This document shows positions 35,462 to 45,404 of a stretch of 64,000 nt of DNA, in pieces. Numbering within the stretch: position 1 is the first letter of the stretch; each line of letters begins with the position of its first letter. The stretch is from Phenylobacterium deserti (lineage in GTDB: Bacteria > Pseudomonadota > Alphaproteobacteria > Caulobacterales > Caulobacteraceae): contig NZ_QFYR01000005.1 of NCBI RefSeq assembly GCF_003254705.1, positions 186,001 through 250,000 of the forward strand. Direction: 5' to 3'. The translations under genes and the position numbers were made by a program. Below the pieces are notes generated by a model. The model saw only the letters and a list, made by a program, of their open reading frames with translations. It made no database searches and had not been told where the DNA came from.

Positions 35462-36826
35462 TCAGGCTGCGCCGGCGATGACGCGGTTGCGGCCCGAGGC
35501 TTTGGCCTCGTACATGGCCGCATCAGCGCGCTTCAGCAGCGGCTCGGGACGGGACTCGCCGCCCAGGCTGGCTGCCACTCCGATCGAGATGGTGACGCTG
35601 AGCAGTTCCTGACCGTCCATGATCCGGAACGGCGAGCCGGCCACGTGCAGGCGGATTCGTTCGGCGATGCGCTCGGCGTCTTCCAGGTGGGTGTCGGGCA
35701 TCACCACGACGAACTCCTCGCCACCGTAACGAACCGGCAGGTCGACAGCGCGCACGTTGGAGGCCAGACGCACGGCGAACTCGCGCAGCACCTCGTCGCC
35801 GACATCGTGGCCGAAGCTGTCGTTGATCTTCTTGAAGTGGTCGATGTCGATCGCGAGCACGGCCACAGGCTCCCCGCCCATCGCCGCCCGCTGAAGCAGC
35901 GCCTCGAGTTGGCCCGCCATGTAGCGGCGATTGTGAAGGCCGGTGAGTTGGTCGGTGACCGCCAGCTCCAGAGAATGGTCGAGGTTGTTGCGCAGATAGT
36001 CCGTGTAACGCTTGCGCCGGATCTGCGTCTTGGCGCGCGCCGACAGCTCGCCCGGATCGACCGGTCGCGACAGCAGGTCGTTCACCCCGATCTCCAGCGC
36101 CTTGATCAGACGCGGGCGCTCGTCGAAGTCCACCAGCGCCAGAATGGGCAGGTTGCGGGTGACCTGGTCCGAGCGCAGCTGCGCGGCGAATCGCAAACCG
36201 TCGAAGGCCTTCGCCGCGGCGTTCACGATCACCAGGTCCACCGGGCCGCGGGCGCTGAGCAGCGCCTTGTGCGGATCGCTTTCCAGCACGGGCCGGTGCT
36301 CGATCGATAGCTCGGCGCAGAGACGCTGCCCCTGCCTCTCGTAGTCGTCCACGATCAGGATACGGCCGCCCGCGCCGCCGAGGCGCGAGGCAGCGCCGGC
36401 GATGACGCCCATGCGCCGGCCGGACGCCTCGCGCTGCCGCAGCTCATCGATCACAGCCTTCAGTCGGGTCAGGCTGCGCACCCGGGCGAAGAGCATGACG
36501 TCGTCGATGGGCTTGGTCAGGAAGTCGTCGGCGCCGGCCTCGAGGCCTGCAACGCGATCTGCGCGCCCGTCCAGGGCGGTGACCAGCACCACCGGCACGT
36601 GCCGCGTCGCGGGGTCGTCCTTCAGCCGTCGGCAGACGGAGAAGCCGTCCATCCCCGGCATCATGACGTCCAGCAGCACGATGTCCGGCTTCTCGGCGGC
36701 CGCAACCGCCAGGGCGGTCGGTCCGTCCGGCGCCGTCAGCACCTCATAGTATTCGGCGGTGAGCTTGGCTTCGAGCAGCCGGACGTTCGCCTCGACGTCG
36801 TCGACAACCAGGATCCGTGCGGACAC
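35462..36826 (-). CDS. pleD: Response regulator / diguanylate cyclase PleD
   Basis: 454 aa from GTG 36826 (GAGGAC before it), the same length as Caulobacter PleD. Receiver domain 1 has D53 in LLDVMMPGMDG and KPIDDVMLFARVRSL; a second, degenerate receiver follows (ILIVDDYERQGQRLC, VDLVIVNAAAKAFDG). The GGDEF domain carries the active-site GGEEF and, just before it, RAVD, the allosteric c-di-GMP inhibitory site. Phosphorylation dimerises PleD and stimulates c-di-GMP synthesis at the stalked pole, driving the swarmer-to-stalked transition. It starts 4 bp after the divK stop, the conserved Caulobacterales order. Confidence 0.97.
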   Translation of the reverse strand: MSARILVVDDVEANVRLLEAKLTAEYYEVLTAPDGPTALAVAAAEKPDIVLLDVMMPGMDGFSVCRRLKDDPATRHVPVVLVTALDGRADRVAGLEAGADDFLTKPIDDVMLFARVRSLTRLKAVIDELRQREASGRRMGVIAGAASRLGGAGGRILIVDDYERQGQRLCAELSIEHRPVLESDPHKALLSARGPVDLVIVNAAAKAFDGLRFAAQLRSDQVTRNLPILALVDFDERPRLIKALEIGVNDLLSRPVDPGELSARAKTQIRRKRYTDYLRNNLDHSLELAVTDQLTGLHNRRYMAGQLEALLQRAAMGGEPVAVLAIDIDHFKKINDSFGHDVGDEVLREFAVRLASNVRAVDLPVRYGGEEFVVVMPDTHLEDAERIAERIRLHVAGSPFRIMDGQELLSVTISIGVAASLGGESRPEPLLKRADAAMYEAKASGRNRVIAGAA

Positions 36827-36830
36827 GTCC

Positions 36831-37196
36831 TCAGTCCAGCAGGCGGCGAATGGTGTCCAGGAAGTGGACCACCGAGATCGGCTTGGAGATGTAGGCCTCG
36901 CAGCCGCCTTCGCGAATGCGTTCCTCGTCACCCTTCATCGCGAATGCGGTCACAGCGACCACCGGGATCGAGGCAAGTTCCTCGTCTTCCTTCAGCCACT
37001 TGGTGACTTCCAGGCCGGAGATTTCCGGAAGCTGGATGTCCATCAGAATCAGATCGGGACGATGCTCGCGGGCGATGGAAAGCGCCTGAAGCCCCTCGCG
37101 GGTCTCCAGGGTCTCGTACCCTTGGGCTTCGAGCAGATCATGAAAGAGCTTCATGTTCAGCTCGTTATCCTCGACGATGAGGACCTTCTTGGCCAT
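36831..37196 (-). CDS. divK: Single-domain response regulator DivK
   Basis: 121 aa. Sequence is almost identical to Caulobacter Div[21 protein letters not shown], phospho-acceptor D53 in [16 protein letters not shown], conserved [20 protein letters not shown] and [12 protein letters not shown] with the switch Lys. The standard C-terminal tail (after RRLLD) is shorter. DivK controls the CckA-ChpT-CtrA phosphorelay through DivJ, PleC and DivL, coupling polarity to cell division. Operon with pleD. Confidence 0.97.
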   Translation of the reverse strand: MAKKVLIVEDNELNMKLFHDLLEAQGYETLETREGLQALSIAREHRPDLILMDIQLPEISGLEVTKWLKEDEELASIPVVAVTAFAMKGDEERIREGGCEAYISKPISVVHFLDTIRRLLD

Positions 37197-37308
37197 TCGC
37201 TTCCCGGCGCAATTCCTAGGGATGACCGCCGAGGCCCGCCGTCCCTACTCGTCGTGCGTTGATCACACGGATATCCTTAAACTTCGTTAGCCGCGAAGGG
37301 AGCGCCGC

Positions 37309-37983
37309 TTGGGGCCGCCGCCTGCCCGTCCTGTCCCCGCCTTGCACGAACTCGGCCTTTCGAGCGAGAGACCGCTTGTTGTGGTCGATGTGGACGAGGT
37401 GCTCGGCCTGTTCATGCAAGGCTTTGGCGCGTTCCTCGAATCGCGAGGGCTGGAGTTCCGCGTCGACCGTTTCGCCCTGTTCCAGAACATCTACCGCCCC
37501 GGCGAGACCCAGCATCTGCCGGTGGAGGACGGCCAGCGCTTGTTCGACGAGTTCTTCCGCACCGGCTGCGGCGAGATCGAGCCGACGCCCGGCGCGGTCG
37601 AGGCGCTGCAGCGCCTGAGCCGTCGCGCGGAGATCCTGATCCTGTCGAACGCGCCGGCGGACGCCGAACAGCTGCGGGCAGACTGGCTGAAACGCCACGG
37701 CTTGCCGCACCCGTTGATCCTCAACACCGGGCCGAAGGGGCCGATCACCGCGGCGCTGGTCCGCCAGACGCGGGGCGCCTCCGCCTTTGTGGACGACCTG
37801 CTCTCGAACCTCGACTCGGTGGCGGAACACGCGCCTGACACCGCCACCTTCCAGCACGTCGCCGACGAGCGGCTGCGCGGCCTTGCGCCCACTTCGCCGC
37901 GTCACGTGCGGATCGACGACTGGGCCGAACTGGCCGAGGCCATCGAGGGCGCGATCGCTGCCGTCAGGCCATCTCGGGGGTAA
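37309..37983 (+). CDS. HAD-superfamily hydrolase
   Basis: 224 aa. TTG start at 37309 after AAGGGAG. Motif I is VVVDVDEVLGLF (nucleophile Asp of DxDxV), motif II ILILSNAPADAEQL, motif III near the Lys of NTGPKGPITAALVRQ, motif IV ASAFVDDLLSNLDSV (DD). It resembles phosphoglycolate-phosphatase-like small-molecule phosphatases. The first ~20 residues are non-conserved, so the true start could be the GTG further in. The 3' end overlaps the convergent GMC oxidoreductase by 20 bp. Confidence 0.8.
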   Translation: MGPPPARPVPALHELGLSSERPLVVVDVDEVLGLFMQGFGAFLESRGLEFRVDRFALFQNIYRPGETQHLPVEDGQRLFDEFFRTGCGEIEPTPGAVEALQRLSRRAEILILSNAPADAEQLRADWLKRHGLPHPLILNTGPKGPITAALVRQTRGASAFVDDLLSNLDSVAEHAPDTATFQHVADERLRGLAPTSPRHVRIDDWAELAEAIEGAIAAVRPSRG

Positions 37984-39598
37984 GCGCCCGCTCAGGAACA
38001 GAGAGGCTCTCGCCGCCTCGCTGCAGGGCGTGCTCGCAAGCCCGCGCGGTCAGGGCCATCACCGTCAGGGTCGGGTTCTGGCTGCCTTGCGACGGGAACG
38101 ATGAGCTGTCGGTGACATACAGACCTCGGGCGGCCCAGCACTGGTTGTCCGGATCGAGCACCGACGTCTCAGGATCGCGCCCCATGCGCGCCGTGCCGGT
38201 TTCGTGCACGGCCGAGCCCGGCACGGAAGGCGTCTCGCTGAGATGGTGGACCTGGATGCCCGCCACGTCCGCGAGCTCACGCAGGGCTTGCGCCTGGCTG
38301 AGGGCCATGCGCCGTTCGAAACGGCTGTGGGCGCAGTCGATGTGCAGCACCGGCAGGCCCCACCGGTCCTTGCGGATCGGGTCGAGGCGCACGTGATTGC
38401 GCGCGCGCGGCAGCATTTCCGAGAAGGCCACGGCGGTGAAGAACGAGCGGCCGCCGCCGATCGAGGTGCGATAGACCTGCACCCCGAAGCCACGCGAGCT
38501 GTCGCGCTCGCCCATGCGCGCATCGAAGCGAGGCAGGTAGACGTTGCGTCCGTCCTCCATCCGTACCGCTTCGGGGCCTGGCAGCCGTCCCCCGACGCCG
38601 TCCACCTTGATGGTGACGTGATCCATGAGGTAGCGGCCGAGGGCGCCGGAGGGGCCGCCCAGGCCTGACATCATCAGGATGCGCGTGCTCTCCAGGCACG
38701 AGGCGCAGAGGAAAACCACCGGGGCTGAAGCCTCGAGGCGCTCGCCCGTCAGGGCGTCGATCCATTGGACGGCGCGAACGCGGCCGGCCGGGTCGGTCTT
38801 GATGCCGTGCACCACCGCCCCCTGGCGCAAGGCGAGCCGGCCAGTTTCGGCGGCTGTGGCCAAGGTGTCGGGCGGCGGCGCGAACCGGCCCAGCACCGGC
38901 CAGGCGTCGGGCCATCGGGCGCTGATGCGATCCATGAGGTCCTGCTCGGCCGGCAGCGGCTCCAGCTCGCGACTGATCTCGCTGTCGGGCAGCCAAGGCG
39001 CGCCCTCGCGCCGGCCGGAAAGGTGCAGGCGGCGCTCCGCCACGGCGTACCAGCGATCCAGCTCGCCGGGCTGCAGGGGCCAAGGCGGGCTCTCCCCATC
39101 TGCGGACGCGAAATCCGCCGGCCCGAAGCGGAAGTACTGCCGGCCATGTCCCGGAACAACGACGCGGCCGCCAAGCGTGCGGGCCCGGATCCACACGAAG
39201 GGTCGGCCCGGCGGCGTGCTGTAGGGACAGTCGATGTCGTCGACAAAGGCGGTCGGCGCCCGCTCCCAGGCGTAGCAGTCGGTCTGCACCGGCTGCCGCA
39301 GGCCGCCGAGCAGGCGCAGCGCGCGGCGCCCTTTGTAGAGCAGGCCTGGCGGCAAAAACGGCAAAGCGTCCGGGTTCGCGACCGTGGAGACCGCCTTCCC
39401 CGCCGCCCAGCGCAGGGCGCCTGGCCAATGGCCGGCGTCCAGCACGAGGACCTCCAAGCCACGCCGGGTCAACAGCTCCGCGGCCAGCCCCCCCGCGGCT
39501 CCCGCGCCGATCACAATCGCGTCAAACGTGTGAGGTCGGCTCAGCGCGTCACCGCTTGCACGCCTCGCCGCGCTCCGCAGCGCGGAGGTGAGTTGCAT
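37964..39598 (-). CDS. GMC-family FAD-dependent oxidoreductase
   Basis: 544 aa. FAD loop at residues ~30-40 in FDAIVIGAGAAGGLAAELL, then GLEVLVLDAGHWPG. GMC features follow: GGRVVVPGHGRQYFRFGPAD, SAPVVFLCASCLESTRILMM, and at the C-terminus SAVHETGTARMGRDP (active-site His) and YVTDSSSFPSQGSQNPTLTV (second His/Asn), the choline/glucose-dehydrogenase pattern. No Tat or Sec signal, so it is cytoplasmic or membrane-peripheral. It probably oxidises a sugar or alcohol; an aldo/keto reductase is divergent. Substrate unknown. Confidence 0.9.
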   Translation of the reverse strand: MQLTSALRSAARRASGDALSRPHTFDAIVIGAGAAGGLAAELLTRRGLEVLVLDAGHWPGALRWAAGKAVSTVANPDALPFLPPGLLYKGRRALRLLGGLRQPVQTDCYAWERAPTAFVDDIDCPYSTPPGRPFVWIRARTLGGRVVVPGHGRQYFRFGPADFASADGESPPWPLQPGELDRWYAVAERRLHLSGRREGAPWLPDSEISRELEPLPAEQDLMDRISARWPDAWPVLGRFAPPPDTLATAAETGRLALRQGAVVHGIKTDPAGRVRAVQWIDALTGERLEASAPVVFLCASCLESTRILMMSGLGGPSGALGRYLMDHVTIKVDGVGGRLPGPEAVRMEDGRNVYLPRFDARMGERDSSRGFGVQVYRTSIGGGRSFFTAVAFSEMLPRARNHVRLDPIRKDRWGLPVLHIDCAHSRFERRMALSQAQALRELADVAGIQVHHLSETPSVPGSAVHETGTARMGRDPETSVLDPDNQCWAARGLYVTDSSSFPSQGSQNPTLTVMALTARACEHALQRGGESLSVPERALTPEMA

Positions 39599-39680
39599 CG
39601 AGAGCCTCCCTGCGCCGGAGCGTTATGGTTAATCGAACGTTACCGGCCAAGGTTCAACCTTCAGCACAAGGGGCAGTTCC

Positions 39681-40661
39681 GTGGGGCAAGCACAATTTGT
39701 GGTGGCGTCGGACGCCGCCGCACGGCCGGCAGTGCGGCCCATTCCAGAGGCGCCCCGGCTGGGCTTCGGATGCGGCGGACTGTTGGGGGACCGGCAGCGG
39801 GAGAACAGCCTGCATGTGCTGGCCGTAGCTCTCGAGGCGGGCGTCACTTACTTCGACACCGCCCGGCTGTATGGCGAGGGTCAAGCCGAGGGGCTGCTGG
39901 GTGAGACGCTGGGTGCGAAACGCCACAAGGTGATCATCACCAGCAAGGCGGGCATCCTGCCGGCCAAGGCCTCGGCCGCCAACAAATGGGCGCGGCGCAT
40001 CGGGCTGCGAGCAAACCGCTTCTCGCCCCTCAAGCTGCCGGTGCCGCCCCCGCCCGAGCCGGTGTTCGGCTGCTTCGAGCCCGCGCAGTTGCGCGCCAGC
40101 GTGGAGACCAGCCTGCGCGAGCTGCGGACTGACTACCTCGACGCGCTGCTGCTGCACGAGTGCAGCCTGGAGGACCTGGAGCGTCCGGCCGTCCAGGAGG
40201 TCATCCTCTCGCTGCTGCGATCCGGCAAGATCCTGGCCTGGGGCGCGGCGCCCTCCCTCGACCAGGCGATCCGCATCTCCGCCGCCGCTTCCCCGCCGCC
40301 CATCTTGCAGCTGGCCGACAGCGTCTGGAGTCCTGGCGTGGAGCGTCTGGCTTATTCCGACGCCTACCTGATCACCCACTCGGTGCTCGCTAGGGGCCTG
40401 CGCCCGCTGCTCGCCCGACTGGAAGACGACGATCCCTTCCGGGCGAGGTGGGCCCAAGCCACCGGCCTCGACCCCGAAGACGCCAGCGCCACCGCCCAGA
40501 TCCTCCTGGCCCACGCCCTGACCCAGAACCCGCAGGGCACCGTGCTGTTCTCGAGCTCACGCCCCGCGAATGTGGAGGACTGCGCCAGCCTGCTCCACAA
40601 GGCACTGTTCACGCCTGCGCAGGTCGCGGCCGCGGCCGCCCTGGCGGCAGAGGCCGCCTAG
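39681..40661 (+). CDS. Aldo/keto reductase family protein
   Basis: 326 aa, GTG start. TIM-barrel AKR: APRLGFGCGGLLGDRQREN, GVTYFDTARLYGEGQAEGLL (catalytic Asp and Tyr), KVIITSKAGILP (catalytic Lys), YLDALLLHECSLEDLERP, with His of the tetrad, and FSSSRPANVEDCASLLHKAL near the nicotinamide site. Resembles D-threo-aldose 1-dehydrogenases. Divergent from a GMC oxidoreductase with 82 bp between starts, so both may serve one carbohydrate pathway, which is inferred from position only. Confidence 0.88.
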   Translation: MGQAQFVVASDAAARPAVRPIPEAPRLGFGCGGLLGDRQRENSLHVLAVALEAGVTYFDTARLYGEGQAEGLLGETLGAKRHKVIITSKAGILPAKASAANKWARRIGLRANRFSPLKLPVPPPPEPVFGCFEPAQLRASVETSLRELRTDYLDALLLHECSLEDLERPAVQEVILSLLRSGKILAWGAAPSLDQAIRISAAASPPPILQLADSVWSPGVERLAYSDAYLITHSVLARGLRPLLARLEDDDPFRARWAQATGLDPEDASATAQILLAHALTQNPQGTVLFSSSRPANVEDCASLLHKALFTPAQVAAAAALAAEAA

Positions 40662-40695
40662 CGCAGGCGCCGGCACGGGTGCTAGAGGCGCCGCC

Positions 40696-41172
40696 ATGTC
40701 CGCCTTCCGCATCTGGCTTGAAGCCGCATATCTGCCCGCCTTCCGCGCCGTCGGCTGGACGTTCGTGCTGCACGGCGGAGGCGAGACCCGCGCCTGGGCC
40801 GGCGGCGAGCGCCGGGTCAGCGAACAGCGCGCCCTGCTCCTGGCGCTGCAGGCCGCGCTGAAAGCCGCGCCGGCCGGCAAGGACGAGATCGTCCTGACGA
40901 CCACCAACGGATTCCTAGCGACCGTTCCCAAGACGATCGCAGAAGCCTCCAGCGGCGGCGAGGCGACCGAAGAAGATCTGGATCTGTGGGCGGCGCTCAG
41001 CACCGCCCTCGCCGCCCGACCGGTGAAGATCCAGCGGACGGGTTCCGCCGCCGGCACGCCGGCCGCCTTCGCGAGCGCATGGGCCGAGCTGTCACGCGAC
41101 CGGGCGAAAGGCGGGCCTTTCCAGCTGGCGATCCCAAAGACCAACGTCGCCAAGATCCAGGGCCTGCCCTGA
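40696..41172 (+). CDS. RNase-H-like protein lacking catalytic residues (putative)
   Basis: 158 aa. Secondary-structure order resembles an RNase HI fold: a beta hairpin with WTFVLHGGGETRAWAGGERR, a helix SEQRALLLALQAALKAA, a strand EIVLTTTNGFLATVP, a helix EEDLDLWAALSTALA, then VKIQRTGS and a last helix AAFASAWAELSRDRAKGG. The Glu in SEQRA fits the RNase H Glu, but the first Asp, the DS of the third motif (here TN) and the final Asp are absent. It therefore probably binds RNA/DNA or a protein rather than cleaving. It is 34 bp after the AKR gene and 70 bp before dinB. Fold call is by pattern only. Confidence 0.45.
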   Translation: MSAFRIWLEAAYLPAFRAVGWTFVLHGGGETRAWAGGERRVSEQRALLLALQAALKAAPAGKDEIVLTTTNGFLATVPKTIAEASSGGEATEEDLDLWAALSTALAARPVKIQRTGSAAGTPAAFASAWAELSRDRAKGGPFQLAIPKTNVAKIQGLP

Positions 41173-41242
41173 CGCTGATCGGCCGCAGCGCGCCAGGAAC
41201 AAATCAGGTATATCTGCGCCCCATGGTTCAGCGGGCGCGCCG

Positions 41243-42517
41243 ATGACGGCTTTCTGCCGCGACTGCTTCTGGCAGGGCGCTCAGGCCGTGCGCCGCTGCC
41301 CCTCCTGCGCGTCGCCGCGCATCGTGGCGCACGAGGAGCTGGAGCAGCTGTCCATCGCCCACATGGACTGTGACGCCTTCTACGCCTCGGTCGAGAAACG
41401 CGACCGGCCGGAACTGCGCGACGTGCCGGTGATCGTGGGAGGCGGCAAGCGTGGCGTCGTCACGACCTGCTGCTACATCGCTCGCATCAGCGGCGTGCGT
41501 TCGGCCATGCCGATGTTCAAGGCGCTGAAGGCCTGCCCGCAGGCGGTGGTGATCAAGCCGGACTTCAGCAAGTACAAGTTCGAGAGCCGGCGGATCCTGG
41601 GCATGGCGGGCGAGCTGACGCCCCTAATCCAGAACCTGTCGCTGGACGAGGCCTGGATGGACCTGTCGGGGACCGAGCGGCTGCACGGCGCCTCGCCGGC
41701 CCTGACCCTGGCCAGGCTGCAGGCGCGGATCGAAGCCGAAACGGGCCTCACCGTCTCCATCGGACTTTCCGCCAACAAGTTCCTGGCCAAGATCGCGTCC
41801 GATCTCGACAAGCCACGCGGTTTCTCGGTGATCGGCGCAAAGGAGGCGCAGAGCTTCCTGGCGCCGAGGCCGGTCGCCATCCTGCCGGGCGTCGGACCGG
41901 CGATGGCGGCGTCGCTGCAGAAGGCCGGCTTCCGCACTGTCGGCGACCTGGCGCGCGCCGACGTGAAGGATCTGGCGGGCCGATGGGGCGCACACGGCCT
42001 GCGGCTCCATGAGCTGGCGCACGGCCGCGACAGCCGGCACGTCAACCCGGACGAAGATCGCAAGGGGATCAGCGCCGAGACCACCTTCAACGCGGACCTG
42101 ACCGATGTCGGGGCCTTGGAAGATCGCCTTGCGCCGCTGTGCGAGAAAGTCGCCCGTCAGGCCCGGCAAGCCGGGGTGGCCGGCCGCGTCGTGACCCTGA
42201 AGCTGCGCGCCACCGACTTCAAGATCGTCACGCGGCGGCGGACCCTGCCGGTGGCCACCCAGACGGCCAAGACCCTGTTCGCGGTCGGGCGCGAACTGCT
42301 GGCGCGCGAGGCAGGGCACAAACCCTGGCGGCTGATCGGGATCGGCATCGCCGACCTGGTTGACGCCGAGGGGTCGGCTTCCGACTTCTTCGCGGGAGAA
42401 GAGCGGCGCGCCAGGGCTGGCGAATCCACCCTCGACGCCCTGCGTGCGAGATTCGGCGCCGAGGCGGTCACCTCAGGCCGGATTTTGCGTGCAAAGGCCG
42501 CGCTCAAGGAGGATTGA
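41243..42517 (+). CDS. dinB: DNA polymerase IV (Y-family) with N-terminal zinc ribbon
   Basis: 424 aa. Residues 1-30 carry Cys5-X2-Cys8 and Cys19-X2-Cys22 ([19 protein letters not shown]), a zinc-ribbon-like prefix not found in E. coli DinB. The polymerase starts at about 35: [20 protein letters not shown] (metal Asp), [25 protein letters not shown] (SLDE acidic pair), [20 protein letters not shown], Hh[19 protein letters not shown], and the little-finger domain with [11 protein letters not shown]. Error-prone translesion polymerase. I see no alphaproteobacterial LexA box (GTTC-N7-GTTC) directly upstream. Confidence 0.95.
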   Translation: MTAFCRDCFWQGAQAVRRCPSCASPRIVAHEELEQLSIAHMDCDAFYASVEKRDRPELRDVPVIVGGGKRGVVTTCCYIARISGVRSAMPMFKALKACPQAVVIKPDFSKYKFESRRILGMAGELTPLIQNLSLDEAWMDLSGTERLHGASPALTLARLQARIEAETGLTVSIGLSANKFLAKIASDLDKPRGFSVIGAKEAQSFLAPRPVAILPGVGPAMAASLQKAGFRTVGDLARADVKDLAGRWGAHGLRLHELAHGRDSRHVNPDEDRKGISAETTFNADLTDVGALEDRLAPLCEKVARQARQAGVAGRVVTLKLRATDFKIVTRRRTLPVATQTAKTLFAVGRELLAREAGHKPWRLIGIGIADLVDAEGSASDFFAGEERRARAGESTLDALRARFGAEAVTSGRILRAKAALKED

Positions 42518-42669
42518 TATCCTTCAACATAGCGCCTCTTCTGGAGGCGTTCTGTGCTCATCGCGAGCACACCCGCTGTTCCTTTGGATCCGACCCCTTC
42601 CAAACCCGAATGTTTGACATATCTAATTCAGCAAGGACGGCAGGCTCTCGCCGTCAGGAGATCCGTGCC

Positions 42670-42999
42670 ATGGCCGAGCGCAGCCCAGGTGACAACAACA
42701 CCGGCGTTCGCTCGTCTGTGATCACTCAGACCAAGCCCAAGACGCAGAAGCCTTCGATGTATCGAGTGCTTCTGTTGAACGACGATTATACGCCTATGGA
42801 ATTCGTCGTTTATGTACTTGAGCAGTTCTTCAATAAGTCGCGCGAAGATGCGACTCGGATCATGCTGCATGTCCACCAGCACGGGGTGGGTGTTTGCGGG
42901 GTGTTCACGTACGAAGTGGCGGAAACAAAAGTGGCCCAGGTCGTTGATACGGCACGGCGGCATCAACACCCGCTCCAGTGCACCATGGAAAAGGATTAA
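42670..42999 (+). CDS. clpS: ATP-dependent Clp protease adaptor ClpS
   Basis: 109 aa, ATG at 42670 behind AGGAG; a longer frame reaches 42514 without support. ClpS core: [20 protein letters not shown] (the DDxTPMEFV motif that holds the N-degron amino group), [40 protein letters not shown]. The preceding ~25 aa are the flexible tail that engages ClpA. ClpS delivers N-end-rule substrates to ClpAP. Six bases separate it from clpA. In Caulobacter it influences cell-cycle proteolysis. Confidence 0.96.
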   Translation: MAERSPGDNNTGVRSSVITQTKPKTQKPSMYRVLLLNDDYTPMEFVVYVLEQFFNKSREDATRIMLHVHQHGVGVCGVFTYEVAETKVAQVVDTARRHQHPLQCTMEKD

Positions 43000-43005
43000 G
43001 GCCTC

Positions 43006-45330
43006 TTGCCTTCATTTTCGCGCCAGCTCGAAGAGTCCCTTCATCGCGCCGTCGCCTACGCCAATCAGCGCAAGCACGAGTACGCTACACTCGAGCATCT
43101 TCTGCTTTCGCTGGTAGACGACGAAGACGCCGCTAGCGTCATGCGCGCTTGCGACGTCGACCTCGGCGCACTCCGCACAACCCTAACCAATTACGTGGAC
43201 AACGAGCTTCGCTCGCTCGTGGTCGACGACGGCGAGGACGCCAAGCCGACTGCCGGCTTCCAGCGCGTCATCCAGCGCGCCGTCATTCACGTGCAATCCT
43301 CCGGCCGCGAGGAAGTCACCGGCGCGAACGTGCTGGTGGCGATCTTCTCCGAACGCGAAAGCCATGCCGCCTACTTCCTGCAGGAGCAGGACATGACGCG
43401 GTACGACGCGGTGAACTACATCGCGCACGGCATCGCCAAGAAGGCCGGCGCTTCCGAAGCCAAGCCCGTCAAGGGCGCGACGGACGACGAGGACAAGCCT
43501 TCGGTGAAGACTGGCGGCGAAGCGCTCGAAGCCTACTGCGTGAACCTCAATGAGAAGTCGCGCCAGGGCAAGGTCGACCCCCTGATCGGGCGGGCCGGCG
43601 AGGTCGAGCGCTGCATCCAGATCCTCTGCCGCCGGACCAAGAACAACCCCCTGCTGGTGGGCGACCCCGGCGTCGGCAAGACCGCGATCGCGGAAGGCCT
43701 GGCGCGCAAGATTGTCAACAAGCAGGTCCCGGACGTCCTGGCGGGCGCCACCATCTTCTCGCTCGACATGGGCGCGCTGCTGGCTGGCACCCGTTATCGC
43801 GGCGACTTCGAGGAGCGGATCAAGCAGGTCGTCAAGGAGCTGGAAAACCACCCCGACGCGATCCTGTTCATCGACGAGATCCACACGGTCATCGGCGCCG
43901 GCGCGACCAGCGGCGGGGCCATGGACGCCTCGAACCTGCTGAAGCCGGCTCTGGCCTCGGGCGCCCTGCGCTGCATGGGCTCGACGACCTACAAGGAGTT
44001 CCGTCAGCACTTCGAAAAGGATCGCGCCCTCGTCCGTCGCTTCCAGAAGATCGACGTCAACGAGCCGACCGTCGAAGACACGATCAAGATCCTGAAGGGC
44101 CTGAAGACCTACTACGAGGACTTCCACAAGCTCCGCTACACGAACGACGCCATCCGCGCCGCCGTGGAGCTGTCGGCCAAGTACATCACGGACCGCAAGC
44201 TGCCCGACAAGGCGATCGACATCATCGACGAGGCGGGCGCGAGCCAGATGCTGCTGCCGGAAGGCAAGCGGAAGAAGACCATCGGGCTGAAGGAGGTCGA
44301 AGGCGTTGTCGCCAAGATCGCCCGCATCCCGCCGAAGTCGGTCTCCAAGACGGACACGGAAGCGCTGAAGCAGCTGGAAAGCGACCTGAAGCGCGCGGTC
44401 TACGGCCAGGACGATGCGATCGAGCAGCTCTCCGCCGCCATGAAGATGGCGCGGGCCGGCCTGCGGGACGCCAACAAGCCCATCGGCTCGTACCTGTTCT
44501 CGGGTCCGACCGGCACCGGCAAGACCGAGACCGCCCGCCAGCTGGCGGCGACCCTCGGGATCGAGCTGCTGCGGTTCGACATGTCCGAGTACATGGAGCG
44601 CCACACGGTGAGCCGTCTGATCGGCGCGCCTCCGGGCTATGTCGGCTTCGACCAAGGCGGTCTGCTGACCGACGCGGTCGACCAGCATCCGCACGCCGTG
44701 GTCCTGCTGGACGAGATCGAGAAGGCCCACCCGGACGTCTACAACATCCTCCTGCAGGTGATGGACAACGGGCAGCTGACCGACTCGAACGGCAAGAAGA
44801 TCGACTTCCGCAACGTGGTCCTGATCATGACCACCAACGCGGGGGCCTCCGACGCCCAGCGCAACTCCATCGGTTTCGGCCGCGGCAAGGCCGAGGACGA
44901 GGTGGAAGAAGCGCTGAAGCGGGTCTTCACGCCGGAGTTCCGCAACCGCCTGGACGCCATCGTTCAGTTCCGCGGCCTCACGGCGGAGATCATCCGCCAG
45001 GTGGTGCAGAAGTTCGTCATGCAGCTGGAAGCCCAGCTGGCGGACCGTCACGTCACCATCGAGACTTCGGACGACGCGGCCGATTGGCTGGCGAAGAACG
45101 GCTTCGACGAACTCTATGGCGCCCGGCCGCTGGCCCGGGTCATCCAGGAGAACATCAAGAAGCCGCTGGCGGACGAGATCCTGTTCGGCCGGCTGGTCAA
45201 GGGCGGCCACGTCCGCGTGGTGCTCAAGGACGGCAAGCTGGCCTTCGAGATCGAAGGCGAGAACCGCGAGCCCGGCGCCCCGATCATCGAGACGCCGACC
45301 GAGGATCCCACGCCGGAGCTGGCCGAATAG
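43006..45330 (+). CDS. clpA: ATP-dependent Clp protease ATP-binding subunit ClpA
   Basis: 774 aa from a TTG at 43006 with AAGG just upstream. N-terminal Clp_N double repeat ([20 protein letters not shown]), AAA-1 Walker [16 protein letters not shown] with Walker [19 protein letters not shown]-2 Walker [17 protein letters not shown] with Walker [18 protein letters not shown]-terminal D2-small domain follows, with an acidic tail [11 protein letters not shown]. No M-domain, so ClpA not ClpB. Unfolds substrates for ClpP. A terminator lies just after the stop. Confidence 0.97.
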   Translation: MPSFSRQLEESLHRAVAYANQRKHEYATLEHLLLSLVDDEDAASVMRACDVDLGALRTTLTNYVDNELRSLVVDDGEDAKPTAGFQRVIQRAVIHVQSSGREEVTGANVLVAIFSERESHAAYFLQEQDMTRYDAVNYIAHGIAKKAGASEAKPVKGATDDEDKPSVKTGGEALEAYCVNLNEKSRQGKVDPLIGRAGEVERCIQILCRRTKNNPLLVGDPGVGKTAIAEGLARKIVNKQVPDVLAGATIFSLDMGALLAGTRYRGDFEERIKQVVKELENHPDAILFIDEIHTVIGAGATSGGAMDASNLLKPALASGALRCMGSTTYKEFRQHFEKDRALVRRFQKIDVNEPTVEDTIKILKGLKTYYEDFHKLRYTNDAIRAAVELSAKYITDRKLPDKAIDIIDEAGASQMLLPEGKRKKTIGLKEVEGVVAKIARIPPKSVSKTDTEALKQLESDLKRAVYGQDDAIEQLSAAMKMARAGLRDANKPIGSYLFSGPTGTGKTETARQLAATLGIELLRFDMSEYMERHTVSRLIGAPPGYVGFDQGGLLTDAVDQHPHAVVLLDEIEKAHPDVYNILLQVMDNGQLTDSNGKKIDFRNVVLIMTTNAGASDAQRNSIGFGRGKAEDEVEEALKRVFTPEFRNRLDAIVQFRGLTAEIIRQVVQKFVMQLEAQLADRHVTIETSDDAADWLAKNGFDELYGARPLARVIQENIKKPLADEILFGRLVKGGHVRVVLKDGKLAFEIEGENREPGAPIIETPTEDPTPELAE

Positions 45331-45357
45331 GCCTGGCGAAAGCTGGATAGGAATGCT

Positions 45358-45390
45358 GCCCCGGAGAGCGATCTCCGGGGCCGTTTTCTT
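45358..45390 (+). terminator. Intrinsic terminator of clpSA
   Basis: A 10-bp stem (45358-45367 with 45372-45381, loop GCGA) followed by CGTTTTCTTT, 28 bp after the clpA stop. Confidence 0.85.
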
Positions 45391-45404
45391 TGGTCCTTAT
45401 CGCG

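Noticed and set aside
37270-37295. CtrA box (TTAA-N7-TTAA) upstream of divK
   Set aside because: TTAA followed by TTAG at six bases; spacing and second half-site are wrong.
41170-41242. LexA (SOS) box before dinB
   Set aside because: I looked for GTTC-N7-GTTC and GAAC-N7-GAAC and saw only single half-sites.
42514-42669. N-terminal extension of ClpS
   Set aside because: The upstream codons have no ClpS similarity and the ATG at 42670 has a good AGGAG.
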